Part shown: positions 40,151 to 48,992 of the stretch, in pieces | How the letters are laid out: the number at the start of each line of letters is the position of its first letter | How positions within the stretch are numbered: the stretch's first letter is position 1 | Virus record (IMG/VR): IMGVR_UViG_3300030060_005339 | Location: 1 to 59,134 of that record | Direction: 5' to 3' (one strand) | DNA: 59,134 nt | From: a virus | Translations under genes and position numbers: made by a program | The notes under the pieces: generated by a model | What the model was told of the DNA's origin: nothing | Databases searched by the model: none | The model's input: the letters and a program-made list of their open reading frames with translations, nothing else

Positions 40151-42016
40151 ACTATTCTTAGGTTCCATTGAGTCGCCCCAATTATCTCCAATCTCGGCAT
40201 CTACCTTGTTTGGAACATCCAAAGGCACAGCTTCTTCCATCAAGCGACATATATTCTCTACGTCTTCATCTGATTTGATAGAGAACACTAGCTCGTCATG
40301 GACTTGTAAGAGCGGTAGATAACCCGCTTCATAACAATGGACCATGGCCTGTTTGGTCATATCTGCTGCTGACCCTTGAATTAGTTTATTTAAAGCTTTG
40401 TAAACAAATGCTCTTTTAATTTCACCGTTGTATTCATGCACGGCTTCTTTGTGCTTCATAGGTCTACCCGTTCCATACTTCAAAGGTTCCCACATATCAA
40501 AGTGACAACGCCTTCCTAGTATGGTTTTGATGTAGCCTTTTGAGTTTGCACTACGCATAACAGAATCTGCTAACTGTCTGACAAACGGTGCATACGTATT
40601 GAACTTAGCTAATATCTCTGACGCTTCGTCTACAGTAACACCCAGCTGATCTGCCAGCTTACCTTTGCCCATGCCATACATAATCCCAAGTCCTATTGTC
40701 TTTGCAGTCTTTCTATCGATATCCACAAGGTTAGCAACCTCCTGGTGGAAGTCTGCATCGCCAGCATGGTAAGCATCTGCAATTGCATCTGCACCATCAT
40801 ACTTAGAACGACTGGCATAGTGTGTCAGTATTCTAGGCTCTTGTTGTGAGAAGTCAGCAGAACACCACAGCTCTCCCTCTTCTGGTAAGAACAAAGATCT
40901 AATCAAAGGGCCAATCTCTTTATTACGTGCAGGCACTTGTTGTAAGTTTGGATTGCTCATGGACAACCGACCTGTGACTGTGCCGCCTGACTCACCTTTT
41001 AGCTGACGTATTTCTGCATGTATTCTACCGTTGTGTTCATGCTTCAATATAGAATCAATAAACGTGCTATGTGTTTTGTTTACTTCTCTAGCTTCACGTA
41101 TCAGTTTAGCTATGGGGTGAGAGTGGTTCTCTAGGAACGCTTTCGTAAAGCTGGGCATCCCTGTTGGTGTCCTCAGGTACGTAAGGTTCATTGCATCAAA
41201 TACTTTTGCTAATGAGTTGGCTGCCCACAGTTGTAGTTCCGCAACACCTGATTCTTTTTTTATCTGCTGGACAATATCCTTCTCTCTCTTAATAAGTTGC
41301 TTCTTTAGTGTTTCAGCTCTCTCTAAATCTACACGAACACCCTTTTGTTTCATTGCAAGAATGACAGGAAGCACTCGCATTTCTAAATCAAACACGTTCC
41401 AGAGGTTTTGTTCTTCTAATAAAATCTTGAAGTGATTCCATAATTTAAGCGTGAGGGCTGCGTCCTGTGTTGCATAAGTACCCACATAAGCTGATGGTAA
41501 CCGCCACATCTCAGCCTTAGGATCCAATCCCCACTCCTCCGCAGCAGCATTTAGTTCTGCCTCAGTCTTACCTTCATTTATGTATTCGCGACCCAAAGCA
41601 TTCAACGAATACCAGTATTGATTCTCGTCAATCAAAGGAGCGACTATCATTGTGTCGATAATACGACCGTTTATGGTCACGCCTTCTTTAGTCAACCATC
41701 CAACATCGTAGGTTGAGTTGTGAAATATCTTGTCACTGTTTGTAGCGCAAATCTTTTTAGTAAACTCTAGAACTTTCTTTTTAGAAAAGTTAAATCCTTG
41801 CTCATGTGCAAACGGGAAGTAGTCTTCGTATCCGTCTATTGCAAAAGAGATACCAACAACTTCACCATCGCCTCTAATGTATCCTGGTCCTAGCTCTTTC
41901 AAACCTGGATCTTTAGTCTCAAGGTCAATAGCAATCTCTGTTGCCTGACATAATTTCTCTGTTGGAAAACTATCGGGTGGTATCCACTCCGTTGGGGGCT
42001 TGTAAACAAAACTCAT
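40148..42016 (-). CDS. polA: DNA polymerase I family A with 3'-5' exonuclease, 622 aa
   Basis: Replicative phage polymerase. Exonuclease domain: D31/E33 ('AIDLET'), D104 ('NSTYDVGW') and Y181/D185 ('YATQDAAL'). Polymerase motif A 'SADFSQQEPRIL' (D388), motif B 'RKTAKTIGLGIMYGMG' (R435, K439, Y447) and motif C 'QVHDELVF' (573-575). The residue equivalent to E. coli Phe762 is Leu443. No 5'-3' exonuclease domain, as usual for phages. Starts in an ATGA overlap with the helicase. Confidence 0.95.
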   Translation of the reverse strand: MSFVYKPPTEWIPPDSFPTEKLCQATEIAIDLETKDPGLKELGPGYIRGDGEVVGISFAIDGYEDYFPFAHEQGFNFSKKKVLEFTKKICATNSDKIFHNSTYDVGWLTKEGVTINGRIIDTMIVAPLIDENQYWYSLNALGREYINEGKTEAELNAAAEEWGLDPKAEMWRLPSAYVGTYATQDAALTLKLWNHFKILLEEQNLWNVFDLEMRVLPVILAMKQKGVRVDLERAETLKKQLIKREKDIVQQIKKESGVAELQLWAANSLAKVFDAMNLTYLRTPTGMPSFTKAFLENHSHPIAKLIREAREVNKTHSTFIDSILKHEHNGRIHAEIRQLKGESGGTVTGRLSMSNPNLQQVPARNKEIGPLIRSLFLPEEGELWCSADFSQQEPRILTHYASRSKYDGADAIADAYHAGDADFHQEVANLVDIDRKTAKTIGLGIMYGMGKGKLADQLGVTVDEASEILAKFNTYAPFVRQLADSVMRSANSKGYIKTILGRRCHFDMWEPLKYGTGRPMKHKEAVHEYNGEIKRAFVYKALNKLIQGSAADMTKQAMVHCYEAGYLPLLQVHDELVFSIKSDEDVENICRLMEEAVPLDVPNKVDAEIGDNWGDSMEPKNS

Positions 42017-43560
42017 ATAACGTACCTGTAATAATCATCTTGGGCTTGTATCAGATATAGGTTTTCTATTGTGCGTGTAACCGCAACATAGAACTGTCTG
42101 TGCAGCCCATCGGGTTGTAACATAGAGGTTCGCTTTTGTGATTTAGATAAATCTAGATACACAGCAACGTTCTCCGCTTCTCCACCTTTTGCCTGATGTA
42201 TAGTTGAAATGACAATTCGTGGTTCTCCTAATAAATCTTCTTCGTTCTTTAATGCTTTCTCTATAAAACTTCTTCTTTCTACGTCTATCGTTTTATCAAA
42301 CACAGTTTGCCATTCTTGACCAAGGCATTCTGTTTTGAGTCCATAGTTATCTATAATCTGTTGCAGTGATAACGACTGCCCTTGGTTTGGAGCCTGAGAA
42401 ACCTGTGTAATAAACCCTCTCTTTACCCCTGTCTTGCCTAAATAACTGTAGAGATCATCTAGCTCTGCTAAAGTAATGTCTTCTTTATTATTTAGTCTTT
42501 CCCAAATCTGTATGGCCGCAACCATCTTTCTAGGTATGTACCGAAAGTTGTTGTGAGCAAAAGCAAAGCCATTGTCTATCAAATACTTTCTAACGTTGTA
42601 CCCTTTAGATGCGTCGGTAAGCATGTAGTCGCAAGACGCAAGCACTAGCCAGTTCCCCTCCCTCAAAGGCAATAAATCTACCGAACTAACTTTACTGACT
42701 GTGCCTGGTTCTTCTCTAGGCCTATACGTTTTAGGTTCTCTAGAAACTATGCGCTTAGATATGCGCTCAGCTATTGGATGTACTTTTCCAGGTATACGGT
42801 AAGACTGGTCTAACACAATGCTTTCACCTGTGTAGTTTACAAAACGCTGTGGCTTTGCTCCGTTCCATTCGTATATAGCCTGATCGTCGTCCCCAGCTAT
42901 GTATGTCTTTTTAGAGTTCAAAGCCAACTTTTCTACTAGCCTCCAGTTGAGCTCTGCCAAATCCTGCGCTTCATCGACAATCAGTAGGTCTAGTTCAGGA
43001 GCCTCACCATCGTCTAAAAATTTGTTTATCATGTCAGCGAACGAGTAGACCACAGGGACTCTAGAAAGCCTGAACGACTCCCAAGCTTCTGCTATGGGCT
43101 CCAACATGTGTGTGACAACACCCTTGCGTTGTTCTTTTTCCAAAGACAAACGTTCTTCTTTTAATGTACGACAGTTTGCTTTTGCACGTTCTATGATATC
43201 GAAATAGGGATCTTGGACCACGGACCTAAGGCCTCTTGCATTAGTGCCATACTTCTTTGTTAAGTTAAACTCATAATCTTCTAAGAAATCAAACACGTCT
43301 CTGCCACCCATCACTTGGGATATACCCATGATGCGTTTGCAGAAAGCATGGCTTGTACAGAAGTAAGGCATTTCATCAAAGCCAAGACCGAATCTTAAAT
43401 GAGCTCTGTTTTTTCCTTCATCAGCTGCTTTTACGGAGAAAGATATAAACGCTATCTTTTCAGGGGCAACACCTTCATCAAGGCTCTTCTCTATGATGTT
43501 CATAAGAGTTGTAGTCTTGCCTGTTCCAGGAGGCCCAAAGTATTTAGTTACTCTTCCCAT
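42013..43560 (-). CDS. UvrD/Rep-like SF1 DNA helicase, 515 aa
   Basis: Walker A 'GPPGTGKTT' (9-17), motif II 'LLIVDEAQD' (192-200), motif III 'IAGDDDQAIYEW', motif IV 'LDQSYRIP', motif V 'ISTIHQAKGGEAENV' and motif VI 'RQFYVAVTRTIENL' are all present, so it should be an active 3'-5' helicase. Shorter than UvrD (about 720), with reduced accessory domains. It may serve as the replicative helicase, since no DnaB-type gene is visible. The start lies within the last 13 bases of the primase gene. Confidence 0.92.
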   Translation of the reverse strand: MGRVTKYFGPPGTGKTTTLMNIIEKSLDEGVAPEKIAFISFSVKAADEGKNRAHLRFGLGFDEMPYFCTSHAFCKRIMGISQVMGGRDVFDFLEDYEFNLTKKYGTNARGLRSVVQDPYFDIIERAKANCRTLKEERLSLEKEQRKGVVTHMLEPIAEAWESFRLSRVPVVYSFADMINKFLDDGEAPELDLLIVDEAQDLAELNWRLVEKLALNSKKTYIAGDDDQAIYEWNGAKPQRFVNYTGESIVLDQSYRIPGKVHPIAERISKRIVSREPKTYRPREEPGTVSKVSSVDLLPLREGNWLVLASCDYMLTDASKGYNVRKYLIDNGFAFAHNNFRYIPRKMVAAIQIWERLNNKEDITLAELDDLYSYLGKTGVKRGFITQVSQAPNQGQSLSLQQIIDNYGLKTECLGQEWQTVFDKTIDVERRSFIEKALKNEEDLLGEPRIVISTIHQAKGGEAENVAVYLDLSKSQKRTSMLQPDGLHRQFYVAVTRTIENLYLIQAQDDYYRYVI

Positions 43561-45140
43561 GGTAAAGGTGTTTTCTGTGTTTTAAATTCGTTAGAGTCAA
43601 CGTTGTTTTCGTCTATCTCGTATATGTCTAACATCCAAATCTTTTTGTTACCAACTGTTCTGTCGATGTACTTAGCCATGTTTGTGGCTCCCATGTTTTT
43701 AAGTTCTGTAAACACTTCGGCTTCTTTAATGTGACGCATCTTCTTAAACTCTTGGATAAAAATTACTGCGTCTCTACCTGTAAACCACCACTGTTTAGTC
43801 TTTTCCTCTTCGTATCTAAACACACCGTTAGATGCGATAGACAATCTTGATGAAGACTCAGACAGTCTGCAGAATTCATAAATGGCTTCTTGTAGTAGTC
43901 CTTGTTTTGTCATGTCAGCAGGAACTTCAACTTCTTGCACGTCCTGTAACAGAGCGTTTAGCTTAGCCACCCAATCTGTTTTCTTTACATCAGGAGGACA
44001 TATATTAAGAACCTCCATACATCTTTGTTGATACATAGAGAAGTTGTGCAGTTGTTTTGTGTCTAGCACGATTGTTCTACCATCTACGTCTAAATGCCAA
44101 AGCGGTGGATCAGTTAGATACTTACGCAAACCACCAAAGTTAGGATCACGTTCAGACGCATCGATACCATATCTTCTAGTTACGCAGATACCACTTTGAC
44201 AAAAATCAACCAAAGGTTGTTTACTGCATTGGTATCTGTATTCTGATTTCTCTAGACTTTGTATGATTGTATTAAGCTCACTATGAGACAGAGCTTTTGT
44301 GCAAACTGTTTTGTTTATCTCCTGTAGTTTGTCTTTCCATTCTTCTCCCTCAGGATGCACTTTGCGTAAGAACACACCATAGTTAAGTAGTGCATTGTTG
44401 CGCATACCCTCAGGTATCCCATTTAGTTTCATGTGTATCAAACAAGGAGGAGCTTCGTCCCACATACTGCCTTGCTTAGTAATTTGTTTTTTCCTGCTTT
44501 TCTTTACAGCTATAAATTCGTCTAATTGTTTTTCTGTTACAGATATGTTGTCTACTAGATCAAAAAATTCTTTTATGTCCGCAGCTTCGCCATCAGGTTT
44601 TAGTGCGTATCTTGTTGTGTCTTCTCCTGCAAAGTAAGGCATGTTTAGCCAATTGCCTGTTTGATTTTCTTTTGGTAGTTGTTTAGACCATTCGTATTGT
44701 TTGGGAAAGATTTCGTCTCCTGTTCTCCCCATGGCCGCTGCTATCTCCTCTAGCTTAGCTTGGAACTTGAACGCTGGTATCGGTTCCTTAGTGAATAAAA
44801 ACAAATGTACGCCGCCTGATTTAGTCATACACGGCAACAAAGGCAGACTCATTTCTTCTATCCTTTGTAGTATTTCATTTGTATCGATGGGGTATTCGTC
44901 AACGTCTATACAACCCCATTTGCAAGTTTCATCATCAGTCAATGGTATTACACCAATAGACAGGTCACCTTTTAAATGTTTCTCCCAAAGATCTAATGTA
45001 AGAGGCTCTTGTAGTGTCCGTCCTCTGCCATCTTTCTTAACACCCTTTGCAGTGTTCTTTTGTCCTGTAATTTCATATATACCGTGAGCTCTCTCTAGTC
45101 CTGAGAATACTTGCTTAAATTTGTTTGCAATTTCTTCCAT
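43548..45140 (-). CDS. Archaeo-eukaryotic-type primase (PrimPol/TOTE-like), 530 aa
   Basis: 'WGCIDVDEYP' (D79, D81) and 'TKSGGVHLFLF' (S108-H112) are the catalytic hhDhD and sxH motifs of AEP primases of the TOTE-conflict type. 'NWLNMPYFAG' follows. A cysteine cluster (CSKQPLVDFC then SGIC, about residues 305-325) resembles the metal-binding knuckle of this group. It probably makes primers, perhaps also bypass synthesis. The C-terminal 170 residues, without helicase motifs, may bind the adjacent helicase. Confidence 0.82.
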   Translation of the reverse strand: MEEIANKFKQVFSGLERAHGIYEITGQKNTAKGVKKDGRGRTLQEPLTLDLWEKHLKGDLSIGVIPLTDDETCKWGCIDVDEYPIDTNEILQRIEEMSLPLLPCMTKSGGVHLFLFTKEPIPAFKFQAKLEEIAAAMGRTGDEIFPKQYEWSKQLPKENQTGNWLNMPYFAGEDTTRYALKPDGEAADIKEFFDLVDNISVTEKQLDEFIAVKKSRKKQITKQGSMWDEAPPCLIHMKLNGIPEGMRNNALLNYGVFLRKVHPEGEEWKDKLQEINKTVCTKALSHSELNTIIQSLEKSEYRYQCSKQPLVDFCQSGICVTRRYGIDASERDPNFGGLRKYLTDPPLWHLDVDGRTIVLDTKQLHNFSMYQQRCMEVLNICPPDVKKTDWVAKLNALLQDVQEVEVPADMTKQGLLQEAIYEFCRLSESSSRLSIASNGVFRYEEEKTKQWWFTGRDAVIFIQEFKKMRHIKEAEVFTELKNMGATNMAKYIDRTVGNKKIWMLDIYEIDENNVDSNEFKTQKTPLPWEE

Positions 45141-45155
45141 ACGTACTTAGTAAGA

Positions 45156-45190
45156 AGGCTCCAGCATTGAGTGAGGGAATGCTGGAGCCT
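45156..45190 (-). terminator. 13-bp hairpin, partial terminator between two replication genes
   Basis: AGGCTCCAGCATT (45156-45168) and its exact reverse complement (45178-45190) enclose nine bases. On the minus strand TTCTTACT follows, only a modest T tract. It lies between the 262-aa gene and the primase gene, so it may give partial termination, making the upstream protein more abundant. Confidence 0.6.
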
Positions 45191-45197
45191 AATGAAG

Positions 45198-45986
45198 TTA
45201 GTCTTCCCAATCCTTATTGGACTCAGACTTATCTTCGATTGCGGAGGTCTGCTGACCAGGTAGCTGATCCATTCCTCCATCGGAACAAAACTTAGAGAAT
45301 TCTTCGGCCTCTTTAAAGAGATCAATTTCTTTCTCCTCCAATACCCGTTCCTGCGTAATACTATAGCTATACCACGATCCACGATCATTGGATTCCACTT
45401 GCGTCTTTAGCTTGTACCAATGCGAGTATGCAGGTGGAGTGTAAGCTCCTTTTGCACCTTGCAGTTTGGTTCCCTGTATCAGGGTATTCCAACTACGCGA
45501 GTGTTTAAGTTGTGATCCAGTCATATTGATAACACACCTTTGGGGCGTATCATCAATGAGCGCGTAACCATAATGATTAGCAGTAGTCGTCAACTGAGTT
45601 TCCCCACTTGGCGTAACTAATCTACCTTGGCTATCACGTTGGCATCGATTCAACAGATCAGAGTCTGCAGGATGCACAGTAACAAGTCCTCCACCTTTCT
45701 CACGTAAACGCCACTCGACTAAAGTTTTGTTGTAGTAGACAGGTAGAAATGACAGACCTTCGTCTCCACTTATACAAGTGCTGTTGCCTGAATAGAAGAT
45801 GTCTCCTTCCTCTGCGTCTGCAACATAATCTGCGCTGGCTTTTTGTCTTTGCGGAGACATTGCTTGCACTATGCTGATACGCGGAGTCTTGAGGTCTTCC
45901 GCACCTACATCGCCGAAACCTTTTTCTTCGATGTTTTCAAATAGGGACGTTAAGGATGTCCCCTCTCCATTTTTCTTCGTTGCCAT
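45198..45986 (-). CDS. Replication-module protein, possibly ssDNA-binding, 262 aa
   Basis: 'LKTPRISIVQAMSPQRQKAS', 'EEGDIFYSGNSTCI' and 'FLPVYYNKTLVEWRLREKGGG' are followed by a mixed beta domain and an acidic, disordered C-terminus ending DKSESNKDWED. Proteins with this layout are conserved in phage replication operons. The acidic tail and the extra-expression hairpin behind it fit a single-stranded DNA-binding protein, which is not otherwise present. Family name not certain. Confidence 0.66.
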   Translation of the reverse strand: MATKKNGEGTSLTSLFENIEEKGFGDVGAEDLKTPRISIVQAMSPQRQKASADYVADAEEGDIFYSGNSTCISGDEGLSFLPVYYNKTLVEWRLREKGGGLVTVHPADSDLLNRCQRDSQGRLVTPSGETQLTTTANHYGYALIDDTPQRCVINMTGSQLKHSRSWNTLIQGTKLQGAKGAYTPPAYSHWYKLKTQVESNDRGSWYSYSITQERVLEEKEIDLFKEAEEFSKFCSDGGMDQLPGQQTSAIEDKSESNKDWED

Positions 45987-46008
45987 TTTTTACTCCTTCT
46001 TTCTTCGT

Positions 46009-46581
46009 TCAACGATTAATTTTAGTGCGCTTGCCTTGATACACAGAAAACTTCTTCTGTATGTCTTGGTCAAACTCACCGTTACCTGATTCTATTTGTT
46101 CTTTAACAAATGCTTTCAGGGTGCTTGGATGCACTGCTTCCTTTTCCTCAGGTATAAACCCTTGTTTGGAAAGCGATGCCACCAATTCTTTTGCGAGATT
46201 ATCCTCACCCTGACCAAACGAAAGTGTCATGGTGTTCTTGATAATATCTCCGTGTCCGTTTTCTCTGAGCCAGTTGTGCGCATCTTCTAAATTAGCTGCG
46301 GATATTCTGGCACTGTAGAATGGTTCAGCTGATATACGTGAACCATCATTTAGTCTAAGGTCTGACACACCAAGTTGTGTAAGTCTGTCAGGTATAAGTT
46401 GTTCTGAAAGTTCTCTCTGCTGATCTTTCAGTCGTTTTAATCTTTCTTCTGTGTTGCCTACCTCAGCTTCTACTCGTAAAAGTTTTTGACATAAATCACT
46501 GAGGTCCTTAATAGAGTCTTCTGATATTTCCTCTACTGCTTTTGTTGTGCTCTCTTCAAAGAGATCTTTGATGTTTGACAT
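46009..46581 (-). CDS. Conserved phage protein of replication operon, 190 aa
   Basis: An N-terminal coiled coil (residues 25-65, LLRVEAEVGNTEERLKRLKD) is followed by 'LRLNDGSRISAEPFYSARIS', 'WLRENGHGDIIKNTMTLSFG' and 'VHPSTLKAFVKEQIES'. This arrangement is widespread in marine tailed phages, function not known to me. First gene of the leftward replication operon, behind the promoter at 46628-46655. Confidence 0.72.
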   Translation of the reverse strand: MSNIKDLFEESTTKAVEEISEDSIKDLSDLCQKLLRVEAEVGNTEERLKRLKDQQRELSEQLIPDRLTQLGVSDLRLNDGSRISAEPFYSARISAANLEDAHNWLRENGHGDIIKNTMTLSFGQGEDNLAKELVASLSKQGFIPEEKEAVHPSTLKAFVKEQIESGNGEFDQDIQKKFSVYQGKRTKINR

Positions 46582-46607
46582 TTCTCACTCCTTCTTTTTT
46601 TCGTTAT

Positions 46608-46655
46608 CAACTTAAAGTTGCCAAGGCATAATACCATCTATATAATATATTGCAA
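46608..46655. promoter_or_regulatory. Divergent promoter region with operator-like palindrome
   Basis: On the minus strand TTGCAA (46655-46650), 16 bases and TATTAT (46633-46628) form a good sigma70-type promoter for the replication operon. TTGCAA is self-complementary, so it could also serve rightward transcription of the SNF2 gene, though its -10 is poor. The 13-base palindrome CAACTTAAAGTTG (46608-46620) lies at the expected leftward start point, as an operator would. Confidence 0.5.
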
Positions 46656-46704
46656 CACTTTAAGACGTGTTCAAATATATAACGAAGAATAAAGGACGGA
46701 ACTT

Positions 46705-48153
46705 ATGGAACTTAACAATTACGAATTCAAGAGCGAGCCCTACCAGCATCAATTAGAAACTCTCCAAGAAAGTTACCATCGTAACCTATTTGCATTGTTT
46801 TTGGAAATGGGACTGGGTAAATCTAAAATTCTCCTGGACAACGCAGGTATTTTATTTGAAGAAGGTAAAATATCTGGACTGCTTATCGTGTCACCGAAAG
46901 GTAACCTACGAAACTGGGACATCAATGAAGTAAACAAACATCTGCCTGACCGTATAGAACGTAACGTATTAGTATGGCAACCAAACCACACACAGAAATG
47001 GTTGCATGACTTTAAGAAGATGGTCAACGAACCAAGCGACGGCACATTAAATATCTTTCTAGTTAATGTAGAAGCTTTTGCTACAGTCAAGGCATGTAAA
47101 TTTGTAGAAGAGTTTATGGTTACACACGATGTAATGATGGCTGTAGATGAATCTACCACGATCAAGAATCCAAAAGCCAAACGCACACAACATCTTATTA
47201 AGTTGGCACCACTAGCAGACTACAGAAGAATACTTACAGGCTTTCCAATAACTAAGGCCCCACTTGATCTGTACTCACAATGTTATTTCTTATCTCCTAA
47301 CCTGCTGGGATTCAGCAGTTTCTACGCTTTTCAAGCTAGGTACGCAATCACACAACGCAGACAAATGGGCAAACATGCTTTTCAACAGATAGTTGGATTT
47401 CAGAAACTAGAGGAGCTGCAACAATCGATCAAGGACTTTTCTATACGTAAGATAAAAGATGAGTGTTTAGACTTGCCTGAGAAAGTTTATGTAAGACGAC
47501 ACGTAGAACTAACTGACGAACAAAACAAAGCATACGGCACAATGAAACGTGAAGCACTTATGGTATTAGAAGATGAATTGTTTTCTACTATGAACGTACT
47601 GACTCAGCTGATGCGCTTACAACAAGTGGTGGCAGGTAGTTTACGTAACGAAGAAGGTGAAACAATTATATTAAAGAACAACAGAGTGCAGACGGTATTG
47701 GACTTATTAGAAGAAACATCTGGCAAAGTTGTGATCTTTGCAGTTTTTCAAACAGATATACAAGAACTAGAACGAGCCATCACTGAGAAGTTCGGTCAAG
47801 GTTCTGTTGCATCTTACTATGGCCATACACCGCAGGACGAACGACAAAACATTATTGAGAAGTTTCAGGATCCTGACAGTGAGTTAAGATACTTTGTGTC
47901 AAACCCACAGACAGGTGGCAGAGGTATTACGCTTACGGAAGCCAGCACAATGATATTTTATTCTAACTCCTACGACCTAGAACTTAGAGTACAAGCCGAA
48001 GATCGCATACATAGGATCGGACAGGAACGCAGTTGTACTTATATAGACCTAGTGTCACAAGGCACAGTTGATGAACAAATACTTAAAAATTTGTTGAGCA
48101 AGGTTAAGATCAGTAACGAAGTTCTTGGGGAGGTTCGCAGTTGGTTCCAATAA
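46705..48153 (+). CDS. SNF2-family DEAD-box-like helicase, 482 aa
   Basis: 'YQHQLETL', Walker A 'LEMGLGKSK' (33-41), motif II variant 'DEST' (148-151), 'ILTGFPI' and 'FSSFYAFQARYA', then the C-terminal lobe with 'KVVIFAVFQTDIQEL', 'TGGRGITLTEAST' and motif VI 'EDRIHRIGQERSC'. This is the minimal SNF2 translocase, common in phages, used on dsDNA in replication restart or to strip proteins. Head of the rightward block 46705-58099. Confidence 0.9.
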   Translation: MELNNYEFKSEPYQHQLETLQESYHRNLFALFLEMGLGKSKILLDNAGILFEEGKISGLLIVSPKGNLRNWDINEVNKHLPDRIERNVLVWQPNHTQKWLHDFKKMVNEPSDGTLNIFLVNVEAFATVKACKFVEEFMVTHDVMMAVDESTTIKNPKAKRTQHLIKLAPLADYRRILTGFPITKAPLDLYSQCYFLSPNLLGFSSFYAFQARYAITQRRQMGKHAFQQIVGFQKLEELQQSIKDFSIRKIKDECLDLPEKVYVRRHVELTDEQNKAYGTMKREALMVLEDELFSTMNVLTQLMRLQQVVAGSLRNEEGETIILKNNRVQTVLDLLEETSGKVVIFAVFQTDIQELERAITEKFGQGSVASYYGHTPQDERQNIIEKFQDPDSELRYFVSNPQTGGRGITLTEASTMIFYSNSYDLELRVQAEDRIHRIGQERSCTYIDLVSQGTVDEQILKNLLSKVKISNEVLGEVRSWFQ

Positions 48154-48174
48154 AGGCTATAATTTATAGTCTAT

Positions 48175-48525
48175 ATGGAAGAAGCAATAAAATTTATTAA
48201 TGAAGTAGGCTTTCCTATTGCTGCTGCACTAGGTTTAGGTTTCTTTATATGGAAACTTATCAATAGAATTATTGATGGTATGGAAACTAAGTTAGATGTC
48301 TTAGATGATAAAGTAGCTGATCAGATAGAACAAATGGAACTACGTCTCGGCACAAAACTAGACTCTCAACATGGTATCTTAGTGGCTCTTATAGATCGTG
48401 TAAGAAGTTTAGATAATGAGATAATTAGACAGGATACTCTTATAAAAACAATACTTGGTGTGCCACAACTGATAGATAGCAACAAGATTGCGAAAGCAGA
48501 TAGAGACGACCAGAGGAAAGATTGA
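48175..48525 (+). CDS. Membrane-anchored coiled-coil protein, 116 aa
   Basis: An N-terminal membrane helix (VGFPIAAALGLGFFIWKLI) is followed by a coiled coil (residues 35-95, METKLDVLDDKVADQIEQME). This resembles BhlA/UviB-like holin-type proteins. It ends in a one-base overlap with csgF and has a -10-like TATAAT at 48158-48163 but no clear -35. Could be a second holin, or an inner-membrane partner for the secretion genes that follow. Confidence 0.6.
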   Translation: MEEAIKFINEVGFPIAAALGLGFFIWKLINRIIDGMETKLDVLDDKVADQIEQMELRLGTKLDSQHGILVALIDRVRSLDNEIIRQDTLIKTILGVPQLIDSNKIAKADRDDQRKD

Positions 48526-48992
48526 TGGCTCCTAAACGCCCTGATGAAATATTACTCTTAGCTTCTATGATAATAGTAATGTTTGTTGGTTTAGCTGTGC
48601 AAGCAGATGAAATGACCCACAAGTTTAAAAATCCTAGCTTTTCAGGGATAGGCACTTCTAGTCATTATTTAACTATAGAAAATCAAGAGTTCAATAGAAA
48701 AGAAGCTATACGTGAAGAGATCAAAGCCTACGTAGAAGATTTAGAAAGAGAAGCTGAGAACACAACCTTAGCTAGATTCATACGTAACTTAGAGAGTAGA
48801 ATATACGCACAACTTTCAAGACAGCTAGTAGATAGTTTGTTTGGTGAAACTGCATCTGATTTTGGTGTTCTAGAATTAGAAGGCAATACTATAGAATATC
48901 GGGTAGAAGACGACAAAGTAACATTAATAATAACAGATGAAGAAGGCGATACAACAGAGATTACTGTACCTCTCGGTTCTTTTACTTTCTAG
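48525..48992 (+). CDS. csgF: Curli assembly protein CsgF, 155 aa
   Basis: ATG 48525 after AGAGGAAAG. A signal peptide (residues 1-27, cleaved after VQA) puts the key CsgF motif 'THKFKNPSFSGIG' at the mature N-terminus, where E. coli CsgF has 'FQFRNPNFGG' and plugs into the CsgG pore. 'FNRKEAIREEI' and the helix 'LARFIRNLESRIYAQLSRQL' follow, and the C-terminal strands 'NTIEYRVEDDKVTLIITDEE' complete the fold. CsgF couples secretion to nucleation outside the cell. The last 56 bases overlap csgG in another frame. Confidence 0.88.
   Translation: MAPKRPDEILLLASMIIVMFVGLAVQADEMTHKFKNPSFSGIGTSSHYLTIENQEFNRKEAIREEIKAYVEDLEREAENTTLARFIRNLESRIYAQLSRQLVDSLFGETASDFGVLELEGNTIEYRVEDDKVTLIITDEEGDTTEITVPLGSFTF

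Noticed and set aside
45095-45388. 97-codon minus-strand frame overlapping the 262-aa replication gene
   Set aside because: It covers the terminator hairpin and lies in another frame of a clearly coding gene.
48522-48524. TTG start for csgF
   Set aside because: ATG 48525 is one codon later, has a ribosome-binding site and gives a normal signal peptide.
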